A model generated the notes under the pieces. That model was not told where the DNA came from, ran no database searches, and saw only the letters and a list, made by a program, of their open reading frames with translations. From contig BFEA01000468.1 in the NCBI GenBank assembly GCA_003427395.1, positions 603,254 through 638,967 of the forward strand: a DNA stretch of 35,714 nucleotides, given 5' to 3'. How positions within the stretch are numbered: the first letter of the stretch is position 1; each line of letters begins with the position of its first letter. Both the position numbers and the translations under genes were made by a program. Positions 10,345 through 20,075 of the stretch are shown piece after piece. Source of the stretch: Chara braunii. Its lineage: Eukaryota; Streptophyta; Charophyceae; Charales; Characeae.

Positions 10345-11221
10345 TTATACTTCAAGTTGTCGAGCTGTCTGGCCCTGCTGGGTAGATTCTACCGGCAATG
10401 ATTCCGGCCTCGGAAGCCGAGAGTTAGCCCATTGTTGTCCGGGACGATCCACCGCCTGTCGGGGGCAGTTCTCTTTGGTGTAGAAGTACCATCTGCACTT
10501 TCTACACCAATCCGAGTACAGGGTCGCCACCTGTAGTTTCCACCATTCTCCCGTTGGGGACTCTGTGGTAAGCGTGTCTTCCACCCTGAATCGTGCCTGG
10601 GGGTCCATGTCCAAGTTGATGTTTCTCAACGACGGTCGTGACCTGTCCACTTCCGGAGCGTGCATATGTTTGACTCCTCCAATAAGGCCTTCGGCTGCAC
10701 TGGGTAGATAGTACATCGCTTCCAAGGGAACTTGGAGGGCAACAATCTAGAAGTTGGTCTCCACATCCCTAAGCCATAACTCCTTCAACTCTCCCTTCAA
10801 CATCCAGAGCTTAAATGGAACTAGGTACTCCTTCGGTCCCGACTTCAGCATAGATGATGCCTTTTGTACTAACCACGTTACAACCTCTGAAGCTTTTGCC
10901 ACGTATGAGTTAACATTCGACTCTCAAATTGATCCGCCCTCTCCGAACCTCGGGGCTGAACATCCTTCGCGCAAACCATCTATCCTCATAGGCTCTCACT
11001 ATGTCTTCCTTCACACTTCTGGACAACAGTTTTGCCTCATCTTGGAAGATAAAGATCACCGTTCTTTCTTCCAACCATTTTTCCTTTATCGCATCTAATG
11101 GTTCATTGACTTTGAATCTTCTACCCCTTTCGTCCTCCACCACTTCTCCTAGGTTTGAGGCCAGGTCGAATACTCCTTCGTCGTGACATTGCCCAATGGA
11201 GTGTCTCACCCTATCCTCCAT
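10345..11221 (-). pseudogene. LINE-type ORF1 / DUF4283-like protein with zinc knuckle, broken
   Basis: On the minus strand, the frame from ATG 11221 runs to 10910 and includes TVIFIFQDEAKLLSR and YEDRWFARR. A one-base frameshift near 10910 leads into a second frame continuing through 10726 (KASEVVTWL, LVPFKLWMLKGEL), an in-frame TAG after F, then IVALQVPLEAMYYLPSAAEG to the stop at 10345. Order and style match the RNA-binding ORF1 of plant LINEs (DUF4283-like domain, then zinc knuckle). The knuckle is C-x2-C-x4-Y-x4-C (CRKCRWYFYTKENC), with Tyr where the family has His, so zinc binding should be impaired. No endonuclease or RT of a LINE ORF2 is present. Family assignment is from pattern memory and needs a profile search. 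Confidence 0.55.
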
Positions 11222-11224
11222 CAC

Positions 11225-11766
11225 CCATAAATTTTATGGGGGAGGAGGCCTATCTCGCTCATCGTGCCCTTCCTCTTTCATCATAGTTCTGAAGTGCAGC
11301 CATAGGTCGACTCTCTTCCGTAGATCCCCATGACTCTACGTGGATGATCCCTCCGAGCTGACATCTTGGTCAACGCTTCTTCTCCAAGTCGTCTGTCTTC
11401 TGATTAGGTTCACTTTATCTCTATCAACCTTCTGGAATATTCCCATGCTCCTACCATCTATATTATCGAAACTTGATTTGTACGGGGGGGGCTAACGGGA
11501 TACTCCACACAGCCAACCTACATGTTGGGACTCACGATGCGTGAGTGTGTATGACTCTCTCACTCTTCGTCAACGATGGCGAAGGTGGCGAGGGAGTAAT
11601 ACCCGGGAAAGCACCAAAACGAAATCCTGGGTCGTGTCTCTTCAAAGCAATGCATTCGGTGCGCTATTTTCCCTACCTACAGCGCGCCCCCACACAACAC
11701 TCTTGGAATTATGTATAGGGAACACGACAAAACATAAACACAGCATAATTATTTATCTACCTCGTG
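11225..11766. other. Spacer upstream of the 5-kb repeat
   Basis: No supported gene. It lies 5' of the minus-strand LINE-like ORF1 and immediately left of the 5-kb direct repeat. I could not find a target-site duplication matching the sequence after 35483. Confidence 0.35.
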
Positions 11767-11811
11767 GGCGCGGTGTCAGAGGGCGCGGTGTCGGAGGGCG
11801 CGGTGTCCTGG
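11767..11811. repeat. 15-bp tandem repeat (3 units) at left edge of repeat copy 1
   Basis: GGGCGCGGTGTCAGA, GGGCGCGGTGTCGGA and GGGCGCGGTGTCCTG follow each other. The second 5-kb repeat keeps only the last one and a half units, so the array straddles the boundary. Confidence 0.85.
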
Positions 11812-11998
11812 CCCTCCTCCGTGTACCAAGTTCCTACTTGGTACCACCCTTAGCTTTAGTGCTGCGATCTGTAGCTACTCCCGAAACACTATGATACTTG
11901 GTACCTGGGCTGTACCATGACGTGGACCGTTCCTGCTTGGCGCCTGCCTCAGCAAAAGGTGCGCCGCAGGACTTTCCATTGGTCCACGCAGGCTCGGC

Positions 11999-12018
11999 GC
12001 TCTGCTGTACAGCAGAGC
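11999..12018. repeat. 20-bp perfect palindrome
   Basis: GCTCTGCTGTACAGCAGAGC reads the same on both strands. The matching site in the second 5-kb repeat (30721-30740) carries one change (T to C) that breaks the symmetry. Confidence 0.7.
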
Positions 12019-13400
12019 ACTACCGGCCTGTGGCCGTGGTAGCCGTCGGGCTCGCCCAGGGACGCGGAAGTAGACGAGTCGGCACTGTTTTTTTTCTGCG
12101 CGCCGAACACCTTCTAGCTAGGTTATGGGTTAGGTGTGCGCGATAGATACCGCTGTTGAAAAAAAAAACAAAGAAAAGGGAATAAAAAAAGAGAAAAATA
12201 TGGGAAAAGAAAAATAGAAGGAAAGAAAACCAACAGACAAGCTTATGGGAAGCCCTAAGTTCCTGCTTTAATTTGGGGCTGGCCGGCGGTCTAAGTTCTC
12301 TAGCCGCTGTCATTGTCAGATAGGTTGGCTTGCTCGAGTTAAGGGGCTGCCTAGTTTAGGGTCATGAACCGGGGCAGGTGCAGACGTGATAGGGACTCGT
12401 GTGGATATTTTAGCTATGCACTGGTCCCCAGTAGCCACGTTAAAAGGGTAAAAGGGGAAATGAGAAAATGAGAATGGAACAAAAGAGGACGGAACGTCTG
12501 ATCCGCATGTGGATCAGAGTCGTCGCCTTAGTCTGGAGTAATCTGGCGGCGGCTGCCCACTTCCTATTATAGTTATTATTATTATTTAAGATTTTTCTTT
12601 TTTTTACGAGTGCGGAGTTTTCCTTTCGATTTTTTTTTCCCTTTTCGTCGCTTCGCAGGAAATCAAACGGTTCGAATCTTGAATGCGGTCGTAGTCTATG
12701 GTCTAGACTGATCAGGCCTGTCATTCTTGCACCAATGGTTGGGAGGTCCGTCCAGGCGCCGCGTGGTGGAACCCCAAAAGAGGGGCGACCCGCGGCCGCA
12801 TCGGTAGGAGGCTTATTACCCCCCTCATGGAGGTTCATAAGTCCCCTCCTTGCCATCGGACATGGGCACCCGTTAGCTGTAGTTCGGTGTTCCCATTTTA
12901 GAGCAGAGGGTTTGCCAGATGATATCCCGTTATGGGACCAACGTGCTAAGCTCGGTTGTCTTGTTTGTGGTGACAGGGCCCATTGGGGTACTGGCTCTGT
13001 TTTTGTTATTATTCCTTTTTTTTTTTTAATTATGAAAATTAAAGGAAAGGAAAAGGGGAAGTGATTCTAAAAATTTTGCTTGTTTCCCACTAGGACACGG
13101 GGATTCGGTCCCCTCTGAGTTCTATAAGACAGGGGCTGATCTTGGGCTTCTAAAAAGGATGGGTGAAGAGGGCATTGCCGCTCCGCGAGTGTGAGTAGCG
13201 GTAATACGCTGAGTTGCTGATTCTCGACGGTATTCGAACTTAGCCTGACCGGCGTCCCTGCGTGCAGGACATGCAAACTGAGCGTTGGCCCTGGCTATTG
13301 AGGGAAAAAGGAGGCACTGGCCTGGGTGGTGTGCTTTCAGGCGAGCGTCACTGTGTTAGTGACCTGGCACTGCGTTGTGGCCATTGGGTATGATCTAGCC

Positions 13401-13916
13401 ATGGCGCTGCATGGCTATAGGCCAGGGTACTGGTATCACCAGGCCCGTTGGAAGCCCGTGTCCGGGGAAGGGCCCTTGATCACCATTATACTCAACTACA
13501 ACGGTGGAGACGAAGTGCTACTGAAGATCAACGTGGAGGGAGCGAGAGAGGGAGATATGCGCATTAATCCAAAGACTCAAGACACGATTACAGAGGCAAG
13601 AGATCGAGCGGAGAGACGCTGCAGGAGGGACGGTGTGACGGCGAGACTACGGATAACGGTGACTTACCAAGAGACAGAAACTTCGATGGACACGGCGGAC
13701 CTGGAGCAGGCCCACCAGGACAGGGACTCAGGTCGGAAGAGCGAGATGAGCGATCGAGAGACGGACCTCAAGTCTTGGAATAGACCAGGTGAGGTCCAGA
13801 GGTATCACCGGGCCGCAAAACCGGTGGAGGAGGGACCCGAGGCCAGCTCGCGACGGACGACGCCAGGAGGCCGCGGGACGGGTGAGAAGCGGAGCAAGGG
13901 AAAAGGACACGTGTGA
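13401..13916 (+). CDS. Hypothetical basic protein inside 5-kb repeat, copy 1
   Basis: The frame is open from 13326, but that start is GTG. The first in-frame ATG is 13401, giving 171 residues. Residues ~25-60 have beta-like alternation (GPLITIILNYNGGDEVLLKINVEG would span two strands), followed by a charged helical segment (TEARDRAERRCRR) and a long Arg/Glu/Ser/Gly-rich disordered tail. No known domain is recognised. It is repeated without change at 32126-32641, but that identity is not evidence of selection because both copies come from one N-bearing consensus. An ORF inside an LTR would be unusual, so it may be fortuitous. Confidence 0.35.
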   Translation: MALHGYRPGYWYHQARWKPVSGEGPLITIILNYNGGDEVLLKINVEGAREGDMRINPKTQDTITEARDRAERRCRRDGVTARLRITVTYQETETSMDTADLEQAHQDRDSGRKSEMSDRETDLKSWNRPGEVQRYHRAAKPVEEGPEASSRRTTPGGRGTGEKRSKGKGHV

Positions 13917-14194
13917 GAGAAAGAAAAAAGAAAAAGGTCAACAGTGAAGAGAGAGGGGCAAAACTAAGCGCGTGTGCGAAGATGCTAATGTCAACTGAAC
14001 TTGGATGTGTCACTAACGAGTAACGGGGATATATTGAGACAGACAGCACCGAAGAGGCGTGTGTAAGGCAGAGGATGCGCAACCGAGTGAGAAGGGGAGC
14101 ATCGGAGAGGGAGACCTGACAGATGAGCGGGGTATGAGTTTGCGCAGCGCGGCTAATATCAGCGTGCTTGCGTGCATAGTACTAGCTGAGCGTA

Positions 14195-15050
14195 CNCGGA
14201 GGGAGATGTTGTCCTTGGCCGAACTGCGGTANTTGATGAGCTACAGAGAAGTGGACCTGTTCTTTTTTTCCCCTTNTGTGAGTTAGAATGAGCGAGCGTG
14301 GTGACCGAGCCGAAAGCNGTTACATGCTCGCACAGGCTGCAGGCTGTATGTAGCAAGGTCAGAGGTCGTGTGAGAAAGAGGGGGAGGTCATCGCTGCTAA
14401 CTNACACATTGCAGTATAGCTATGGNGGTGAGAGNGTGAGCTGATTTTCTCTGTGTGCGAGGGTGCTANACTCNGTATAGGTAGATANCATTGGAGGTAA
14501 CTCCTCTTCTTGTCTACTTNTGTCTGTGCCCCGGTTGGAGCTCTCATCNCANNGTCTTCTNTCTGCCACCGCTAGTCTCCTGNTGATTAAAGAANACAAG
14601 GGCACTGCGCGCAATNTGNGAAGGTNAAACNTGATTGGNGTAACNNTGTGCTAATCATCGTCNGCATACAGGATGGAGAGAAGGGAGACACGCGAGAGGA
14701 TGTGCTCGCACGAGAGTGCGTGATGGGCATGAGTAAAGNGANACAACTTGCTTGAAAAAGCGTACTTGTGAGCTCACTGTTGACGTNAGCACCTTTTCAC
14801 GACATGAGTCTTGATTCGACTTCAANNNGACACCCACCCGTTCTTCNCTTNTTGANGTCNGAATAATTACGAGGGAACNTACANGCTACTTACCGTTATG
14901 AATGGGGCCGTGTCAAGTTTCGTTATGAAGGATGATAGTGATGAGTATTGGTTATTGGTTAGTGAGCTCAGCNATCAGTGNAGGCCTAGCGAGATCTGAC
15001 ATATGATAGACTGAAGATGTGAGTTCGAACTTTACAAGCGAANACCAGTN
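14195..15050. other. N-rich, low-quality consensus within repeat copy 1
   Basis: Dozens of isolated Ns occur from 14195 to 15050. Those up to 14981 recur at exactly +18,725 in copy 2. Ns at 15043 and 15050 are resolved (G and C) in copy 2. Short ORFs here contain many undefined residues and are not supported. Confidence 0.85.
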
Positions 15051-16597
15051 ATCTTTGACGGGAGTAATGGCTGTGAGACCGAAAGGACTAAACTGACAGC
15101 TAAGTATACTTGGGTATCGAAAGGTCACGCCGCTTAAGGGAATGGCTAATAATAATCTAAATCGAAAGAATTTTAATAAAACTCTAGATGTTGCGTTCCC
15201 GCGAAATCTTGACAAGGCCGTTTAGTAGGGTGAGCGGGTAGTGCCTTGGAAGGGCCCAATAACTTTGTACTGCAAGGGGTTAGTTTTACTATTGGCCATG
15301 AACTCTTCCGAAGTTTTCGCTCTTAATAAAAATATTTTCTTTTTTTGGCCAGTCACTCGACGCCGCCGAAGGACTTTTGTGCTACTTCCCATAACCTCTC
15401 GGACTGAATTGAGCGTGCATCGTGACACCACTATTGTTTGCTTTATCTGCTGATGGTCTACCTTTGATTAATGAACAAGAGAAAGCTAGTGCTGAGAAAA
15501 GTCGTTTACCTACTGACTAAATATTTACTCGACGGGGATTAGTGATCTGCACTCTAATTTTAGCTGGCTCAAGTGAATAATGGGCAACGGGTAAGTGATC
15601 GGGAATCGGAGTGCGTTTGTGGGTTTGAGAAAAGTACATACAGTTCACATTATGCAATACTCAAAGGGACGTTCAACTTGGTTCTGGTATGCCAACTCCC
15701 CTGTGGGTCAGATTGCAGATCATAAGTACGAACAAGACAAAATCGTATAAGTTGCTGTGATGTGTGGTGATGTTTTAGGCAGAACCGGACCATAATTGTT
15801 AGATTTTCTTTCCTTTTGAGGATGCGAGAGCAGAAGGCTCTATGTCTGTGGAGAGAGTTTGGTGAGTAATCATGCGTTTTTGTTGTATTTCTCTGGGTTA
15901 TGGTACTGGAGGGCAGACAGAGCGAGGCCTATTTTTTTTTAGATCCTTTAAGTGTGTTATCTGGGATCGTCTCGTGACTAGTTTGGCACTAGGCAAGATT
16001 CAGATCTGAGCCTCAAACATATCAATAACAAAAAGTAATGTGCGACGCTCGAGTGGAGATTGTAGTTGCACTATTCGGGTGAAGGAGGCTTCTGTTGAGG
16101 TTGCCCCCGCATTCTCTGTGCATAATGGACCGTGTGGTGTCGTCTGAGCCTATCGCAAGAGTGCCCATCTTTAACAAAAGCCAGATCAGGAGGTGAACAT
16201 GCCCTGATTGAATTCATGATTCGCCTCAGAGAGGGAATCTGTCTGTGCAGTCGTACGTGAGGGGCAGAGTGGTCCTCCGTCAAGAGCATCCCAAGCCTTG
16301 CTATCTGAGGGATTAGGACCAACTTTGTTGAGTCCATGTCCCGAAATTGAGGAGCTAAATTGAGGGCTGTTCGCAAGGGAAACTCTTGTAGTCTTGCGTC
16401 TATACCCAGTGAACTAACGGTAGCCCCTAGTTCAAAAAGACTTTGACTCATTTGAACCAGACTCAGACAAACTGCAAAACAGACCCAGACAACCCAGTGT
16501 GGGCTCGGACGATTCAGTATAGGTATAGATAAACCTTGTGTACAGTCAGGGAACTCAGCTCAACCCTAAATTATTTATTCTTAGTTTTGTTGAGAAC
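15051..16597. other. Right part of repeat copy 1, non-coding
   Basis: Aligns to 33776-35313 with scattered substitutions and small indels. A minus-strand ORF at 16451-16071 has a shorter counterpart in copy 2 (35261-34980) but no recognised domain. Nothing else is supported. Confidence 0.45.
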
Positions 16598-16657
16598 AAG
16601 TATTACCTAGCGAGGGTTGAGATTAACAAGTGTTACATAGCGAGGGTTGAGATTAGA
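16598..16657. repeat. 30-bp tandem duplication present only in repeat copy 1
   Basis: Units 16598-16627 and 16628-16657 (AAGTRTTACMTAGCGAGG...). Copy 2 near 35328 has a single unit, so the copies differ by one tandem gain or loss. Confidence 0.9.
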
Positions 16658-16737
16658 GGTATCTACTGGGCATACATGTGTGGGGTGTCAAAGGTTGGAA
16701 ACATCTACACAGCGCTCAGGCATGCTTCCGTCATGTG

Positions 16738-16741
<4 letters not shown>

Positions 16742-16799
<58 letters not shown>
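16742..16799. repeat. (TA)29 microsatellite at right end of repeat copy 1
   Basis: An uninterrupted TA tract. The two 5-kb repeats stop matching here: this copy continues CCTGCCTGGTAACTG, copy 2 continues TCACAGCCCC. Confidence 0.95.
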
Positions 16800-16802
<3 letters not shown>

Positions 16803-16805
16803 GCC

Positions 16806-16822
16806 TGGTAACTGTGATATTA
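16806..16822 (+). promoter_or_regulatory. Weak primer-binding-site candidate after copy 1
   Basis: TGGTAACTGTGATATTA begins 7 nt after the (TA)n end of copy 1. The leading TGG is what a tRNA 3' CCA would pair with. I cannot match the rest to a specific tRNA, so this rests only on position and the TGG. Confidence 0.2.
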
Positions 16823-16836
16823 TCCGTGAAAAAGTC

Positions 16837-17082
16837 ATGAAGAATAATGAAATTATGGTGGTGAAAGGTAGATCGTATAGGGATAAGAGAGAAGGCTGGG
16901 AGGAAGAGGCGAGTAGGGATATGGAAAAACATAGACTAACTCAAAGAGAGTTTGCGGTCGAAACAGCAGGAGGGAGAAAGCACATCGAATACGTGATCTA
17001 CTTCTACGGGCCTAATGACAAACTGCATACTACCGGTTCTTCGCTAGAAAGCGTGGAGCAGGCCAAGGCAAAACTCGTGTGA
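16837..17082 (+). CDS. Small hypothetical ORF just inside the element
   Basis: 81 residues from ATG 16837 to TGA 17080-17082, starting 38 nt after repeat copy 1. Charged N-terminal half (DKREGWEEEASRD), then a beta-like YVIYFYGPNDKL segment and an ESVEQAKAKL helix at the C-terminus. No signal peptide or membrane segment, and no family recognised. The longer version of this frame starting at 16678 is translated (TA)n and should be ignored. It is compact and non-repetitive, so it may be real, perhaps an accessory ORF of the element. Confidence 0.4.
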   Translation: MKNNEIMVVKGRSYRDKREGWEEEASRDMEKHRLTQREFAVETAGGRKHIEYVIYFYGPNDKLHTTGSSLESVEQAKAKLV

Positions 17083-18177
17083 TCCCAGCAGAGTTCAGGT
17101 CACCATTTCCAGAACTCTACTAGCGTTTAAACCATGGCAGTTTGCAGCCTTCTCCGTGGCATGAAGATGCGGGTGTCCACGATCCGAATACTCAGTGCAT
17201 ATTCAGACAACCAGAACTGGGACCAGGTTGGGATTAACATTTAGACATTGAGATCAGAACAGTAATCTGAACGGCAAACGGAAATGGCAGTCAGAGAACT
17301 GTTTTTCTGAGGCAACTTTTGAGAACGGTATCCAGGGCAAGTATTCGAAAGGCGTCCAGACGGTACTCAGAGCCGTACTCAGAGCCGTACTCATAATCAT
17401 ACTCAAAACCATACTCCGAACCATACTCGGAATCGTACTCAGAACTGTACTCAAGACTTTGCTCATAACAGTACTCGGAGCAGTACTCAGTCACTATTTG
17501 ATAATTATACTAGCCACTATTCGGTCCTTTATTTGATCGACATTCAGTAACCAGTTAGTGGTCAGAAATGATACTTCTGAGTGGCAATTTCAACAGCAGC
17601 AGTCAATCGATAACCAAGTGGTGGTCAGACAGCGATTGGATCAGCAACCAGAACAGCAAACAGATCAGGGGTAAAAGCCGCAACCATAAACTGCGACTAA
17701 AAAGAAAGAAAAAAAAAGAGAAAACAACCCTTAAGGCAACATTTTGGAGAAATAATATTCAGAACCGACTTTTAGAACGGTTTCAGAGCAGCACCTGGGA
17801 CTGTACTCAAAACTGTGTTCAGATTGGGACAGTTTTCAACAAGTGGTTCAACCACTATTTAATCCATATTTGTTTAGCAAACGGTCAACTCGATCAGATA
17901 ACAGACATTCATTGGCAGGCGACAGTTAGCTCGACTTTTAATATTTTGCTCTCTATCAGCAAATTTCAACAACACTCAGTTTTCACAGTCAGCAACAAAT
18001 CAACACATAACCAGCTTTTAATCAACAACTTCAACGACAGTCAATTCTTAACCAGCGTTTAAAGAAGGTATTCAGATCAACAATCAGACCAGCAGGTAAT
18101 CAAGAAACGCAGTTAGATCAGCAATCAACTCAAGAGTCGGATCAGCAGCCATCAACAAACAACAGAAGTCATTTTCC
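17083..18177. other. Leader region with degenerate short repeats
   Basis: Non-coding between the small ORF and the first domain ORF. Contains the 12-bp minisatellite (17363-17494) and, from about 17580 to 18160, many imperfect GATCAGCAA / CAGATCAG words. The 164-codon frame at 17568-18062 is Asn/Gln/Ser-rich and reflects these words rather than a recognisable protein. Confidence 0.45.
17363..17494. repeat. 12-bp minisatellite, 11 units
   Basis: Exactly 132 bp of units with consensus RTACTCNGARCC. Read on the minus strand it encodes a tetrapeptide repeat (S-E-Y-x). That frame (17494-17254 region) begins with GTG and has no ATG at its 5' end. Confidence 0.9.
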
Positions 18178-18822
18178 ATGAGTGCGGTCGAATCCTTTCG
18201 AGTCAGCGAGTCAGTGTTGGCCAATCTCAATCAGATTTCATACAAAGAGGCATTCCGTTATCAGTATGCTAGTGTTATTGGTTTCAGGCAAGGAGATCTG
18301 TCAATCTTCGTTGTCCAGACCAGTTTTGCTGATGGCTCTATCCTCGATCTGAGGCCCTATGTGAAGAAGGGCAAAGAGGTCCATGAACATTTTGATGCCG
18401 TATGGGTCTCTGCCACGAGGTATCTCGAGCAAAAGGAAAGAGAAATCAATGAGAGTAGCACCAAACTGATTCGCATCTTTGGGCGCAAGCTTTATACGGA
18501 TTACCCTAAGTCCCCCGTTCCTTCTCTTCTCACGGATGGCGCGAGTTGGTATGATATGGTCGGCTTGGCAAAGAGGTATATCTCTCCAGCGATGATTGAT
18601 ATTGAGGCACTGACAGAGCCAACCGAGTACCCATACCTCAGGCGAGGAGTCTTCTCAGTGGACGGGTTGCCTACATTGTGGGAGGAGTTTTGCTCCATGG
18701 TTAACTTCCGTGTCATGTATCTCGGATGGTCATGCTCAAAGCTTGCTGGCTTCAGGTGGCTCTTTGTCACGAAGCCTCAATCTCAGACTGTACGTGGGCG
18801 TGGGTCACAACACCAGAGATGA
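18178..18822 (+). CDS. ORF with domain unit A of a repeated ~100-residue family
   Basis: 214 residues from ATG 18178 to TGA. Residues ~10-95 carry the signature shared with the downstream ORFs: VLANLNQIS, an F-x-YQYA segment, a hydrophobic strand (LSIFVVQTSF), D-G-S-I-L-D-L-RPYVKKG, then a W...A..YLEQKE helix. Residues 96-214 are unique (LTDGASWYDMVGLAKRY, LRRGVFSVDGLPTLWEEF) and globular in composition. No known domain is recognised. It is intact, unlike unit B. It lies upstream of the PBS-like site at 19331, so its relation to the gag-pol transcript is uncertain. I infer an accessory protein of the element. Confidence 0.55.
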   Translation: MSAVESFRVSESVLANLNQISYKEAFRYQYASVIGFRQGDLSIFVVQTSFADGSILDLRPYVKKGKEVHEHFDAVWVSATRYLEQKEREINESSTKLIRIFGRKLYTDYPKSPVPSLLTDGASWYDMVGLAKRYISPAMIDIEALTEPTEYPYLRRGVFSVDGLPTLWEEFCSMVNFRVMYLGWSCSKLAGFRWLFVTKPQSQTVRGRGSQHQR

Positions 18823-19672
18823 ACAACGAAATAAGAGATTGAGACAGACTGCTCAGAGGGATGAGTAAGGACTCTTGAGAGGTGCTGACCATGCTTGCTT
18901 ATGTGTACTTTCTGAGATTATTATGAGTTCTCATTCTTCCCTCATTCATCTTGTTTTTGCCTTGAGTCAGTCGGTCTTGATCTCCTCCTTGACACTGCTT
19001 GATGGTTATGTTCTCCTTTGCTGATCATGTCACAGTTCTCAAATTCCTAAATTGGCATCTCGATACATACACAACATATTTACTTTAATTATTACTATTT
19101 GCTTTATTAATGTTGTTCCGATACACAATCAAAGATTCCTAAGACCGGGGTCCGACGAAGATCGTAATTGAAGGGTCTCGCTCGAAGCCGGACGCACACA
19201 ACAGGAAGGGATTTGCATTAATTAACTTATTTTATTTTATTTATTGCAATCAAATACAAAACCCTGCGTGACAGCCTGTTGGCTTTCCGGTTGCCCGAAG
19301 CGGTTCGACTGGAAAAAAATGCGACAAAAATGGCGCCGTTGCTGGGGACATGAAAATTTTTCGTGTCCGGAGCGAGCCTGGGTCATTATCATCTTTGAGT
19401 TTTCATTAGGGCATGAGAACTGTTAGCAATTTTATGATCTTCATATTTATTTTATTATTCTCATTGAGTCTCGATTCTCTTGAGAATCACAGCTGCTAAC
19501 TGTGTCTTATGCTTTCCTTGTGTGAGGTACCACACTGGACCGGAGAAAGAAGATTGATATTATTGACTGCACAGGATTAGAATAGAATTCAGGTATGCCT
19601 CATGAGCCTATGTTGTCCTTTGAACACTAAAGAGGGAAAAAAAGAATTAATAGTTCGGGGACTTCCTCAAGA
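18823..19672. other. Spacer with LTR-end-like sequence
   Basis: No gene. Contains the PBS-like motif at 19331-19349 and, upstream, an AT-rich stretch and ACAAAACCCTGCGTGACA (19256-19273). I could not find a second copy of this region downstream of pol. Confidence 0.4.
19331..19349 (+). promoter_or_regulatory. Possible primer-binding site (TGGCGCCGTTGCTGGGGAC)
   Basis: Preceded by ...GCGACA-AAAA, so a CA end sits 4 nt upstream, as at an LTR/PBS junction. Plant gypsy elements of the Athila/Tat group commonly carry a very similar TGGCGCCGTTGCCGGGG site there (recalled knowledge). It would imply an LTR ending at 19326, in conflict with the 5-kb repeats being this element's LTRs, unless two elements are nested. 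Confidence 0.45.
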
Positions 19673-20026
19673 ATGCTAACTTCTGATGCATTGAGAGAAC
19701 TCTCGAAAGTAACTACCAAAGGAATATTCCCCTATCAGTATTAGCATTATTGGGTCTACCGTTCTGGCAATTCGGCCATCAGCGTAGTGATGACTCGCTT
19801 CTTGGAGGGAGATATTTATGATATCCGTCCCTATGTCAAGAAGGGAGACTGTGACGATGGTGAGACTTTCAACTGGCTATGAGAAATTGCAATTCAGTCT
19901 CTCTATGACGAAAAGGCAGATCTGATCAAGCAAAAGAAGAAAGTGGAATGGGGTGTGATGCCAGTAACGTCAAAAATTGTTCCAATCCCACCTATTCCTG
20001 ATAGCTATTGTGACGGGACTAATTGA
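19673..20026 (+). pseudogene. Domain unit B, broken by two in-frame stops
   Basis: The frame from ATG 19673 reads ALRELSKVTTKGIFPYQY, a TAG at 19742-19744, then ISVVMTRFLEGDIYDIRPYVKKG, a TGA at 19880-19882, then ALYDEK-like SLYDEKADLIKQKKKVEWG, ending at TGA 20024-20026. The PYQY, D-I-Y-D-I-RPYVKKG and EK-rich helix positions match unit A (RPYVKKG is identical), and the KKKVEWG end matches unit E (KRKVTWG). The stops and the retained homology on both sides mark it as a decayed paralogue. Function unknown. Confidence 0.6.
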
Positions 20027-20075
20027 CTACCAATTATCAACACGGTACTGACATGGGAGGAAAATATTAGTGGTC

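Larger units (their letters stand above)
11789..16799 (+). mobile_element. 5-kb direct repeat, copy 1 (candidate 5' LTR of a giant Ty3/gypsy element)
   Basis: Aligns with 30511-35483 in the same orientation over its full length (offset 18,722 at the left, 18,725 in the middle, 18,729 near the right). Both copies start TGTCGGAGGGCG, giving the 5' TG expected of an LTR, and both end inside a (TA)n tract, so the 3' CA end is unclear. The outer parts differ by scattered substitutions and small indels, while 13091-15042 is identical to copy 2 including its Ns. The copies flank a plus-strand gag-pol, as LTRs should. A large segmental repeat is the alternative. Confidence 0.6.

Noticed and set aside
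11898-12146. ORF repeated at 30620-30844
   Set aside because: Conserved only because the 5-kb repeat is duplicated. The two versions differ in length and end, and no domain is visible.
16538-16840. ORF containing alternating Ile-Tyr
   Set aside because: Translation of (TA)n; only the part after ATG 16837, in another frame, is worth keeping.
17568-18062. 164-codon Asn/Gln/Ser-rich ORF
   Set aside because: Reflects degenerate CAG/ATC-type words in the leader; no domain and no paralogue.
18823-19330. Search for a matching 3' LTR of an inner element between 28.1 and 30.5 kb
   Set aside because: No shared stretch found by eye; a computed alignment would be decisive.
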